A stretch of 5,274 nucleotides of DNA from JBMSHD01 sp049416425 (lineage in GTDB: Bacteria; Pseudomonadota; Gammaproteobacteria; Francisellales; Francisellaceae): NCBI GenBank assembly GCA_049416425.1, contig JBMSHD010000131.1:1-5274 (forward strand), given 5' to 3'. The translations under genes and the position numbers were made by a program. Positions 1-5,274 of this stretch are shown in pieces. The notes beneath the pieces were generated by a model. It ran no database searches. It saw only the letters and a program-made list of their open reading frames with translations, and was not told the DNA's origin. The first letter of the stretch is position 1. Every line of letters begins with the position of its first letter.

Positions 1-2
1 TC

Positions 3-28
3 GATTTTGTATATGGATATACAAAATC
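3..28. repeat. Perfect 12-bp inverted repeat with GG centre at left edge
   Basis: The arm GATTTTGTATAT (3-14) is followed by GG and then by its exact reverse complement (17-28). The arms are AT-rich and nearly contiguous, which could be a regulator's dyad, a cruciform or a weak hairpin. No T-run follows directly; the T8 run at 61-68 is about 30 bases away with no strong stem beside it, so I do not call a terminator. The upstream gene lies outside the window, so its role cannot be assigned. Confidence 0.6.
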
Positions 29-202
29 TATTATGAGGCCCGAGGCACCCAGGACTTGACTTTTTTTTAATCATAAACGAAACTGACAGTGTAGGTGAGA
101 ATAGCTGCCTACCTGAAGAAATAAATTAAAGATTCATAATTTACATCGCATCAGCATCAATACAGACTCATTTTATATTTTTTGAAATCTTTTTGCGCTG
201 AT

Positions 203-381
203 GGGCAAACAGTTTGATCTGTCTTATTTTTAAGACTCTTTTAACGTTGTTCGTTGAAACGATAGTTTGGCCAACCCCACCTAAACTCCCTTTGATCTCA
301 ATGGAAGGGAATGTTTCATCCCTCCTCCTTGGGCAAAAAGGGGGAGGCAGGGTTAGGTTCCACGAACAACGTTAAAAGAGC
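203..381 (+). repeat. Dispersed intergenic repeat, copy A (MITE/REP-like)
   Basis: This non-coding block of about 180 bp resembles, in reverse orientation, the block after dnaK (5117-5274). Both begin with GGGCAAACAGTTT (203-215 here; complement of 5262-5274 there). Both end with a similar segment: 345-381 against the complement of 5117-5153 gives 29 of 37 identities without gaps. Between these ends, copy A holds a 6-bp hairpin (221-226/231-236), a perfect 19-bp inverted repeat (236-254/362-380) and a C/G-rich hairpin CCTCCTCCTT / AAGGGGGAGG (321-330/338-347, one G-U pair). The middles are diverged. No ORF of note lies inside, so a transposase-less miniature element or REP-like repeat fits best. 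The exact outer ends are uncertain. Confidence 0.7.
236..380. repeat. Perfect 19-bp inverted repeat pair inside copy A
   Basis: CTCTTTTAACGTTGTTCGT at 236-254 has its exact reverse complement at 362-380, separated by 107 bases that include the C/G-rich hairpin 321-347. Perfect arms of this length in non-coding DNA are not expected by chance. They look like the terminal inverted repeats of a miniature element, or the base of a large folded RNA. Copy B has an imperfect equivalent pairing of about 13 bases (5117-5130 with 5248-5260). Confidence 0.8.
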
Positions 382-426
382 TTCTGGATTGTAACGTTAT
401 TTATGAGCATCTGCTGCGATGGGTTC

Positions 427-430
427 GGAG
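427..430 (+). promoter_or_regulatory. Ribosome binding site for the TauE/SafE-like gene
   Basis: GGAG lies 8 bases before the ATG at 439. It decides the start: the in-frame ATG at 403 has no comparable Shine-Dalgarno sequence and would add twelve polar residues before the first membrane segment, whereas ATG 439 gives a typical TauE-like N-terminus (MIWQLIITG). Confidence 0.65.
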
Positions 431-438
431 ATAAAAAA

Positions 439-1205
439 ATGATATGGCAATTGATTATTACAGGTATATTTGTTGGGATTCTGTCAGGCTTATTAGGCAG
501 TGGAGGGACAACGCTTCTGGTTCCCGTGTTGACGCTCTTTTTCACGTGGCTTTGGGCATTTCTGACAGTCTGCATTATGCGATTACCACAGGACTTGCGA
601 TTGCCGCTTTGACGGCTTCAAGCAGTCTGTATCGTTATATGAAGGAAACTTTAATCAGCAAAACGGATATCGCTAAAATCTCGCCGGTGCTTTTAATCAG
701 TAATGTCGGAGGCGTGGCTATTTCCATGTTTCTGCCGCAATATATCGGTACGGTGCTGTTTGTTATGTTTATCGTCAATGTCTGTGTCACCGTGGTATTG
801 CCGTGCCGTCATGTTTTGATGGCACCAAATTTATCGAAAATGAGCTCATGGGTGGGGTTTCAATCCGGTGTGATTGGCGTCAGTGGCGGCAGTGCTGCTT
901 ATAGTTACTGGCTTAAAAGTACAGGAGATTGTCAGAAAGCCGCAGCCATCTCAGCTCTGATTACCTGTCTTATTGCCAGTTTAGGTGCGGTTGCAGGCCT
1001 GGTGATGGGAATTTATTCTGGTCATGCCATCACCGGTAGTTTTGGATTTCTGTACTGGCCTGCTGTGTTGTTAGTCGCTCCATTTTCGATGCTAAGCACG
1101 CCAATTGGCATTCGCTTGAATAAGTGTCTGCCGCATAAACTGATTCGGATTATCTTTATTGCCACCATGTTGCTTTGTGCCGTGATGCTTCTGGCTGTAG
1201 AATGA
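439..1205 (+). pseudogene. TauE/SafE-family membrane permease, frameshifted
   Basis: The family (sulfite exporter TauE/SafE, often annotated DUF81) comprises inner-membrane transporters of about 250 residues; this member's substrate cannot be told from sequence. The first ~35 codons are read from ATG 439 in one frame and carry the first family motif GILSGLLGSGGTTLLVP (residues 13-29). The rest, from about 540 to the TGA at 1203-1205, is in the -1 frame and carries the second half-repeat motif GVIGVSGGS (about residues 144-152) plus several hydrophobic segments ending in IIFIATMLLCAVMLLAV. Restoring one base gives about 255 residues, the normal family length, with no other lesion. Just after the T5 run at 538-542 the second frame reads FHVALGISDSLHYAITTGLAI, which fits the family, so a missing T there is the likeliest lesion; the nearby T3/G3 runs (551-556) are alternatives. 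Unrepaired, the first frame stops at 610-612. Either the gene is dead or a base was lost in sequencing. Confidence 0.8.
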
Positions 1206-2309
1206 TTATGAGCGGATTTTTGGCAGTAAGATATACATTTTTCCTTCTTGTTTCATGTGTCCGGCGTAGTACTCGGCCATCTTACCACTGCCCCAGAACA
1301 CATCGCCACGAATAGCGCCGCGAATAGCACCCCCGGTGTCCTGGGCGATGAGCAGTCGGCGTAATGGCTTGTTTCTCTGTGTTGGCGTGTCATAGCTTGT
1401 ATCAAGCCATACCGGCGTGCCGTATTGATGAAAATTTTTATCTATGGCCAATGAATAGCCTGGCGTCAGTGCCACGCCTTCAGCTCCGAAAGGGTGAAGT
1501 CCCTTGAGAACCTTGAAAAAAACAAACGAGGGATCGTAGCTTAGAATACTGTCTTGTTGTAATGGATGCTCCAGCAACCATTTTTTGATGCTTTGCATCG
1601 ATAAATTTTCGCGAGAAATAAGATTTTTCTCAAGAAAATATCTGCCGATTGGGCGGTAAGGTTGACCGTTTTGGCTGTCATAGCCCAGAAGAATCGATTG
1701 TCCATTATTAAGAATGATGCGCCCAGAGCCCTGAATTTGCATGAAGGTGCGAGCGGCTTTTGAGTGAACCCAGGCAAGCGTTGGTGCATTAAAGTCTTTG
1801 ATCTGATTGATCTCTCGACGGCTGTAGTAAGGTATCAGCGTGTTGCCGGTCATGCGCCCATAAATCTTGGTGCTGTTTTTATCATTTTGAATGACTAAAT
1901 CCGGTGGGGTGCCAAAAATCGGCACTTGATAATAACTGGTTTTGTGCAGGCTGCCATTGATGCCCGGCTCAAAATAACCGGTAAACAATCCGTGATCTCT
2001 GCCGTTGTCAATGACCTGATAGGGTATAAATAGACGCTTAAAAATCTGTCTGGCTTTTTTACTGGTGGTGGCTCTGGTGCTTAGGATGAGTTTGCAGCTT
2101 TTGATCCAGCCTTGAGTATAACTGTTGTCATTGATAATACGATTGCACGAGCTGATCAGGGCTTTATAAGCATAGAGTTGATCTGAGCAACTCCAGCCAG
2201 GCAGGTCGTTAAAATCAACCTCTTTATACTCAATGCTGGCATAAACGGTATGTGAAAAAAGCCCGCTTAACAATCCGATGATGCCTGTGATTAAGTATTT
2301 TTTTTGCAT
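1206..2309 (-). CDS. mltA: Membrane-bound-type lytic murein transglycosylase A (MltA)
   Basis: MltA cleaves the MurNAc-GlcNAc bond of peptidoglycan, forming 1,6-anhydro-MurNAc ends, and acts in the periplasm during wall turnover. The 367-residue product starts with a signal peptide (about 1-24; Lys-Lys, hydrophobic core, probable cleavage after VYA). The MltA barrel domain follows, with GLFTGYFEP (107-115), QIQGSGRI (191-198) and GQPYRPIGRYFLEKN (215-229). The C-terminal 3D domain (about 280-363) has LAIDK, AQDTGGAIRG and RGDVFWGSG, with aspartates 290, 324 and 336; family knowledge places the catalytic acid among these conserved aspartates. Unlike E. coli MltA, no lipobox cysteine is present, so it may be soluble or held by other means. 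ATG 2309 is preferred over the adjacent in-frame TTG 2312 because CGGAG (2316-2320, complement) lies 6 bases before the ATG. The gene is divergent from grpE, and its stop abuts that of the permease gene. An A8 run covers codons 2-4. Confidence 0.93.
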   Translation of the reverse strand: MQKKYLITGIIGLLSGLFSHTVYASIEYKEVDFNDLPGWSCSDQLYAYKALISSCNRIINDNSYTQGWIKSCKLILSTRATTSKKARQIFKRLFIPYQVIDNGRDHGLFTGYFEPGINGSLHKTSYYQVPIFGTPPDLVIQNDKNSTKIYGRMTGNTLIPYYSRREINQIKDFNAPTLAWVHSKAARTFMQIQGSGRIILNNGQSILLGYDSQNGQPYRPIGRYFLEKNLISRENLSMQSIKKWLLEHPLQQDSILSYDPSFVFFKVLKGLHPFGAEGVALTPGYSLAIDKNFHQYGTPVWLDTSYDTPTQRNKPLRRLLIAQDTGGAIRGAIRGDVFWGSGKMAEYYAGHMKQEGKMYILLPKIRS

Positions 2310-2315
2310 CAACCA

Positions 2316-2320
2316 CTCCG
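2316..2320 (-). promoter_or_regulatory. Ribosome binding site of mltA
   Basis: On the minus strand CGGAG is followed by six bases and then ATG (2309-2307). The TTG immediately before that ATG would be only three bases from the site, which is too close, so the ATG is the better start. Confidence 0.65.
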
Positions 2321-2360
2321 GCTCGTTCTGTTTTGATGATTTTTGCTAAATTACCGTCAA

Positions 2361-2366
2361 ATTATA
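2361..2366 (-). promoter_or_regulatory. Probable -10 box of the mltA promoter
   Basis: The minus strand reads TATAAT, a perfect sigma-70 -10 hexamer, with a predicted start near 2354 and a leader of about 45 bases before the mltA ATG. The -35 region is poor: CTTATT at 17-bp spacing matches TTGACA at only two of six positions. The call therefore rests on the -10 box and its position. Confidence 0.45.
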
Positions 2367-2390
2367 TCGTATTTTCTGCCGAAAATAAGA

Positions 2391-2419
2391 CCATTGCCCT
2401 GCAATCAGGCAGGAAATGG
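2391..2419. other. Imperfect hairpin in the mltA-grpE intergenic region
   Basis: CCATT-GC-CCTGC, loop AATCAG, then GCAGG-A-AATGG makes a 5+5 bp stem with an internal loop. It lies upstream of both promoters as drawn here. On the plus strand T-rich DNA follows (2425-2430, 2434-2440), but the T-run does not directly follow the stem and no plus-strand gene precedes it, so a terminator is doubtful. It may be an operator-like dyad between the divergent genes. Confidence 0.35.
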
Positions 2420-2440
2420 TGACATTTTTTGAATTTTTTT

Positions 2441-2467
2441 CTTGAAAAAACGAGAATCTCCCTTATT
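2441..2467 (+). promoter_or_regulatory. Sigma-32 (heat-shock) promoter of grpE
   Basis: CTTGAAA at 2441-2447 is an exact match to the core sigma-32 -35 element. After 11 bases, TCCCTTATT (2459-2467) resembles the -10 consensus CCCCATNTA, keeping the C triplet that distinguishes it from sigma-70 sites. The predicted start is near 2474, leaving about 36 leader bases before grpE. Position and target gene agree with the known heat regulation of grpE in gammaproteobacteria. Confidence 0.7.
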
Positions 2468-2510
2468 TTCATACACAGTTGATAATTTTAAGCCGGGTTT
2501 TAAATCATAA

Positions 2511-3080
2511 ATGAGCAAAGATAAACAGCATAAACAAGAGCAGATGGCAGAAAAAGAGCATTTGGATATTCATGATAATGACGGGAAAACCTTAGTTACC
2601 CTTCAGGCAGAAATCGATGCGCTAAAGGCAAAACTTGTCACGGCTGATGAAGAGGTATCAAAGGCCAATGATCAGGTGCTGCGCGCTCACGCCGAGATGG
2701 AAAATATCCGTCGTCGTGCGCAAATGGATGTGGAGAAGGCGCATAAATACAGCCTGGAGAAATTTGCCAATGCGCTTTTGCCGGTGCTCGATAGTATGGA
2801 GCAGGCGATTGAATATCCAGCGGAAAGCGCTGAAGGCAAAGCGATTGCCGAGGGAGTGAGCATCACGCTTAAGATGATGATTGAGACCCTAGAGAAATTT
2901 GGTGTGGTGCAGATCAATCCTGAAAATGAACCCTTTGATCCCAATAAGCATGAAGCCATGGCAGCCGTTCCCCATCCCGAACTGTTGGACAATCATGTGA
3001 TGCAGGTATTCCAGAAAGGCTATGAATTGAATGAACGAGTCGTGAGACCCGCTCGTGTTGCCGTTGTCAAAAATGATTGA
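2511..3080 (+). CDS. grpE: Nucleotide exchange factor GrpE (Hsp70 co-chaperone)
   Basis: GrpE is a cytoplasmic homodimer that opens the DnaK nucleotide-binding cleft to release ADP, resetting the chaperone cycle. At 189 residues it is near the usual size (E. coli 197). The order is: a charged, probably disordered tail (1-27); a long helix predicted to form the dimeric coiled coil (about 28-100), including the conserved stretch AEMENIRRRA and the segment FANALLPVLDSMEQAIE; and a C-terminal beta-wing with FDPNKHEAM (142-150) and GYELNERVVRPARVAV (170-185), the family signature. ATG 2511 is the first possible start, because a TAA in the same frame directly precedes it. No Shine-Dalgarno sequence is evident; the in-frame ATG at 2544 is a less likely alternative. 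It stands 88 bp upstream of dnaK on the same strand. Confidence 0.97.
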   Translation: MSKDKQHKQEQMAEKEHLDIHDNDGKTLVTLQAEIDALKAKLVTADEEVSKANDQVLRAHAEMENIRRRAQMDVEKAHKYSLEKFANALLPVLDSMEQAIEYPAESAEGKAIAEGVSITLKMMIETLEKFGVVQINPENEPFDPNKHEAMAAVPHPELLDNHVMQVFQKGYELNERVVRPARVAVVKND

Positions 3081-3097
3081 GTTTTGTTGAATTAACG

Positions 3098-3126
3098 CTT
3101 GAAATTTATGAGATTGCCTCGATTTA
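3098..3126 (+). promoter_or_regulatory. Second sigma-32 promoter, directly before dnaK
   Basis: In the grpE-dnaK gap, CTTGAAA (3098-3104) is followed after 13 bases by CTCGATTTA (3118-3126), which matches CCCCATTTA at seven of nine positions. The spacing fits classical sigma-32 promoters. The predicted start is near 3133, giving a leader of about 36 bases to the dnaK ATG. This would let dnaK be transcribed above the level of grpE. Confidence 0.65.
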
Positions 3127-3155
3127 TTAGCAGGCATAAAAATTTAAAAATAAAC

Positions 3156-3160
3156 AGGAG
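3156..3160 (+). promoter_or_regulatory. Strong ribosome binding site of dnaK
   Basis: AGGAG lies 8 bases before the dnaK ATG, in an A-rich and probably unstructured context. This fits high expression and contrasts with grpE, which has no recognisable site. Confidence 0.8.
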
Positions 3161-3168
3161 AATAAATA

Positions 3169-5115
3169 ATGGGTAAAATTATTGGTATTGATTTGGGAAC
3201 AACGAATTCCTGCGTTGCCGTTATGGATGGCAAAAATGCCAAAGTCATTGAAAATGCAGAAGGTGCGCGCACTACGCCCTCTATCGTGGCTTATACTGAA
3301 GGCGGTGAGATTCTGGTTGGTCAGTCAGCCAAGCGCCAGGCCGTGACCAATGCAAAAAATACGCTATATGCCATCAAGCGTTTGATCGGTCGTAAGTTTG
3401 ACGATCAGATCGTGCAACACGATATCATCAAGAAGGTTCCCTATAACCTCATCAAAGCCGATAATGGTGATGCCTGGGTCGAAGTGTTGGCGGATAAGAA
3501 GCTGGCGCCACCTCAGGTCTCAGCCGAAGTTCTGCGCAAGATGAAAAAAACAGCCGAAGACTACCTGGGTGAAACGGTGACCGAGGCCGTTATCACAGTC
3601 CCTGCCTACTTTAACGACGCTCAGCGTCAGGCCACCAAAGATGCCGGACGTATCGCCGGGCTTGATGTGAAACGCATTATCAACGAACCGACTGCCGCAG
3701 CCTTGGCCTACGGCATGGACAAGAAACAGGGTGACCAGGTTGTGGCTGTTTATGACTTGGGTGGTGGTACCTTCGATGTTTCCATTATTGAGATTGCCAA
3801 TGTCGATGGTGACAGCCAAATTGAAGTTCTGGCCACAAATGGCGATACTTTCTTAGGTGGTGAAGATTTCGACGTCGCCTTGATGAATTATTTAATCGAT
3901 GAGTTCAAAAAAGAAAGCGGCATCGATCTGCATCATGACACCTTGGCGCTTCAACGTTTGCGCGAGGCAGCAGAGAAAGCCAAAATTGAGCTGTCCTCGA
4001 CTCAGCAAACCGATGTCAATCTGCCTTATATCACCGCCGATGCCACCGGTCCTAAACACTTGAATATCAAGATCACTCGCGCCAAATTTGAATCGCTGGT
4101 TGAGAATCTGATCAAGCGCTCCATGGAGCCATGTAAAAAGGCACTGGCTGATGCTGGTCTTAAAGTCGGTGATATTACCGATGTCATTTTAGTGGGTGGT
4201 CAGACACGTATGCCTAAGGTTCAAGAAGAAGCCAAAGCCTTCTTTGGCAAAGAGCCTCGCCGTGACGTCAATCCCGATGAAGCCGTTGCTGTCGGTGCGG
4301 CGATTCAGGGTGGTGTTTTGGCCGGTGATGTAAAAGATGTGCTGCTTCTGGACGTTACACCGTTGTCTTTGGGTATTGAAACTATGGGCGGCGTGATGAC
4401 GAAGCTCATTGAGCGCAACACCACGATTCCGACTAAAAAGTCTCAGATCTTCTCAACGGCTGACGACAATCAACCTGCCGTTACTATTCATGTCTTGCAG
4501 GGTGAGCGTGAAATGGCCTCTGCCAATAAATCGTTGGGGCGATTCGATCTGTCTGATATTCCACCGGCTCCACGCGGCATGCCTCAGATTGAGGTGACTT
4601 TTGACATCGATGCCAATGGTATTTTAAATGTCTCTGCCAAGGATAAAGCTACTGGTAAAGAGCAGACCATCGTCATCAAGGCTTCCAGCGGTTTATCGGA
4701 AGATGAAGTCAACAGTATGGTTGCCGATGCCGAGGCTAACTCAGAAACCGATAAGAAGTTCCATGAGCTGGTAAATGCGCGAAATGCGGCAGATAATCTG
4801 TTGCATAGCGCTAGAAAATCGCTGTCTGACCTGGGTGATAAAGTCAGCACTGAGGAAAAAGAAAAAGTCGAGGCGGCAGCCAAAGAGCTGGAAGAAGCTG
4901 TCAAAGGCGATGACAAGGCGAAGATTGAGTCGGCGACGAAAGCGCTGGAAGAAGCTTTCTCTCCAATCGCTCAACGTGCTTATGAAGAAGCCTCAGAAGG
5001 TGCGGCGTCAGAAGGTGCAGCGAGTGCTGAATCTGAACAGGCGCAAAAGCCAACAGATGACGTCGTCGATGCCGAGTTTGAAGAAGTTAAAGACGACGAT
5101 AAGAAGAAAAATTAA
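3169..5115 (+). CDS. dnaK: Molecular chaperone DnaK (Hsp70)
   Basis: DnaK is the ATP-dependent cytoplasmic Hsp70. It binds exposed hydrophobic peptides, is stimulated by DnaJ and reset by GrpE, and in E. coli also restrains sigma-32. At 648 residues it is full length (E. coli 638). The ATPase domain (about 1-386) shows all three Hsp70 signatures: IDLGTTNS (7-14), VYDLGGGTFDVSII (194-207) and VILVGGQTRMPKVQE (339-353). The catalytic lysine equivalent is K70, and T201 corresponds to the E. coli autophosphorylated threonine. The interdomain linker DVLLLD (390-395) is intact, followed by the substrate-binding beta domain (about 396-508; LGIETMGGVMTKLIERNTTIP, SLGRFDLSDIPPAPRG), the helical lid (about 510-608) and a disordered tail ending in the conserved VVDAEFEEVKDDDK region. 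The tail carries a duplicated SEGAA unit. The start is fixed by AGGAG at 3156-3160. The gene lies 88 bp after grpE with its own heat-shock promoter, and an intergenic repeat begins right after its stop. Confidence 0.99.
   Translation: MGKIIGIDLGTTNSCVAVMDGKNAKVIENAEGARTTPSIVAYTEGGEILVGQSAKRQAVTNAKNTLYAIKRLIGRKFDDQIVQHDIIKKVPYNLIKADNGDAWVEVLADKKLAPPQVSAEVLRKMKKTAEDYLGETVTEAVITVPAYFNDAQRQATKDAGRIAGLDVKRIINEPTAAALAYGMDKKQGDQVVAVYDLGGGTFDVSIIEIANVDGDSQIEVLATNGDTFLGGEDFDVALMNYLIDEFKKESGIDLHHDTLALQRLREAAEKAKIELSSTQQTDVNLPYITADATGPKHLNIKITRAKFESLVENLIKRSMEPCKKALADAGLKVGDITDVILVGGQTRMPKVQEEAKAFFGKEPRRDVNPDEAVAVGAAIQGGVLAGDVKDVLLLDVTPLSLGIETMGGVMTKLIERNTTIPTKKSQIFSTADDNQPAVTIHVLQGEREMASANKSLGRFDLSDIPPAPRGMPQIEVTFDIDANGILNVSAKDKATGKEQTIVIKASSGLSEDEVNSMVADAEANSETDKKFHELVNARNAADNLLHSARKSLSDLGDKVSTEEKEKVEAAAKELEEAVKGDDKAKIESATKALEEAFSPIAQRAYEEASEGAASEGAASAESEQAQKPTDDVVDAEFEEVKDDDKKKN
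4993..5022 (+). repeat. 15-bp in-frame tandem duplication in the dnaK tail
   Basis: Units 4993-5007 and 5008-5022 differ at one base and each encode Ser-Glu-Gly-Ala-Ala (residues 609-618). The duplication falls in the disordered C-terminal tail, where length varies among DnaK proteins, so it should not disturb folding. It looks like slippage or a recent duplication. Confidence 0.85.
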
Positions 5116-5116
5116 A

Positions 5117-5274
5117 GCGCTTTTAGCGTTATTTGCAGAACCTCGCCCTGCCTTCACCTTAAGCACGAAGGGGAGGAGATAAGTAGTTTTTAAAAACTAC
5201 CCCGTCGAGCAAGCTATTGCTGGCTTGCGCAGAGCTTAAGCCGTTCGAACCTAAAGGCGCAAAACTGTTTGCCC
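5117..5274 (-). repeat. Dispersed intergenic repeat, copy B, inverted and cut by window end
   Basis: Read on the minus strand, this segment starts with GGGCAAACAGTTT (5274-5262) and ends in AACGCTAAAAGCGC, as copy A starts and ends, with 29 of 37 identities over 5117-5153 against 345-381. The C/G-rich hairpin is conserved in shape rather than in sequence: CCTTCACCTT (5151-5160) pairs with AAGGGGAGG (5168-5176) with one bulged A and one G-U pair, around a seven-base loop, as in copy A. Its ends also pair imperfectly (GCGCTTTTAGCGTT, 5117-5130, with 5248-5260). A further hairpin lies at 5209-5216/5221-5228 (8 bp, one wobble, TTGC loop). No gene is seen here and no T-tailed terminator for dnaK is evident. 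It continues beyond the window. Confidence 0.68.
5183..5200. repeat. 18-bp perfect palindrome within copy B
   Basis: GTAGTTTTTAAAAACTAC is its own reverse complement. It sits in the part of copy B that has no clear counterpart in copy A. In RNA it would form a short A/U-rich hairpin. It could contribute to ending dnaK transcription, but it lacks the G/C stem and trailing T-run of an intrinsic terminator. Confidence 0.65.

Noticed and set aside
1..74. Possible minus-strand gene starting at ATG 74 and open to the left edge
   Set aside because: Only 24 codons are visible, there is no Shine-Dalgarno, and the frame passes through the inverted repeat; not enough to support a gene.
203..381. CRISPR array or tRNA-like gene in the left non-coding block
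   Set aside because: No regularly spaced direct repeats and no cloverleaf; the structure is inverted repeats and hairpins shared with the right end.
535..543. Programmed -1 frameshift signal in the permease gene
   Set aside because: The heptamer at the T-run in zero frame is C TTT TTC, which does not fit X XXY YYZ. I saw no clear downstream stimulatory hairpin, and the family is not known to use frameshifting.
2391..2440. Intrinsic terminator before grpE
   Set aside because: The stem has an internal loop, the T-runs are not adjacent to it, and no plus-strand gene precedes it.
2687..2992. Open frame of 101 codons antisense to grpE
   Set aside because: It lies fully inside grpE, and its composition reflects the complement of the coiled-coil codons; no ribosome site or recognisable domain.
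3520..3819. Open frame of 99 codons antisense to dnaK
   Set aside because: It lies wholly within the highly conserved dnaK ATPase domain. Long antisense frames are common in dnaK because of codon bias, and no start signal or family resemblance is seen.
4584..4916. Ser/Leu-rich antisense frame over the DnaK lid region
   Set aside because: It is a shadow of the Glu/Lys/Ala-rich lid helices; low-complexity product.
4775..5182. 135-codon plus-strand frame running past the dnaK end
   Set aside because: Mostly an Arg/Lys-rich out-of-frame reading of the dnaK tail that continues into the repeat; no homology or ribosome site.

Overview
The window reads as the chromosome of a gammaproteobacterium. 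DnaK, GrpE and MltA are all of proteobacterial type, the heat-shock promoters look like sigma-32 promoters, and no HrcA/CIRCE element is visible. By memory alone, the DnaK sequence resembles those of Legionellales (Legionella/Coxiella-like), but genus-level placement is not supported from one locus. Base composition looks moderate, and lower in GC between genes.

Layout: positions 1-438 contain no convincing gene. They hold a short perfect inverted repeat at the left edge and, at about 203-381, one copy of a dispersed, hairpin-rich intergenic repeat. Positions 439-1205 (+) encode a TauE/SafE-type membrane permease interrupted by a single -1 frameshift near a T5 run. It ends exactly where mltA (1206-2309, minus strand) ends, so the two stop codons abut. 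MltA is a lytic transglycosylase with a cleavable-looking signal peptide and no lipobox. A region of about 200 bp separates mltA from the divergently transcribed grpE (2511-3080, +), and dnaK (3169-5115, +) follows. The second repeat copy, in opposite orientation, starts directly after the dnaK stop and runs off the right edge (5117-5274).

Functionally, grpE and dnaK form the nucleotide-exchange factor and Hsp70 pair of the protein-folding machinery. Each is preceded by its own good match to a sigma-32 promoter, so the pair can be induced by heat both together and separately. The usual third partner, dnaJ, does not start within the 159 bp visible after dnaK. MltA acts on periplasmic murein and is not functionally tied to the chaperones; only the intergenic region is shared. 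The permease remnant has no evident link to the others.

I see no new defence, mobile or biosynthetic system here. The least expected element is the pair of diverged, inverted repeat copies bracketing the four genes, recognised only by comparing the two non-coding ends of the window. The frameshifted permease, the dual heat-shock promoters and the lipobox-less MltA are secondary points.
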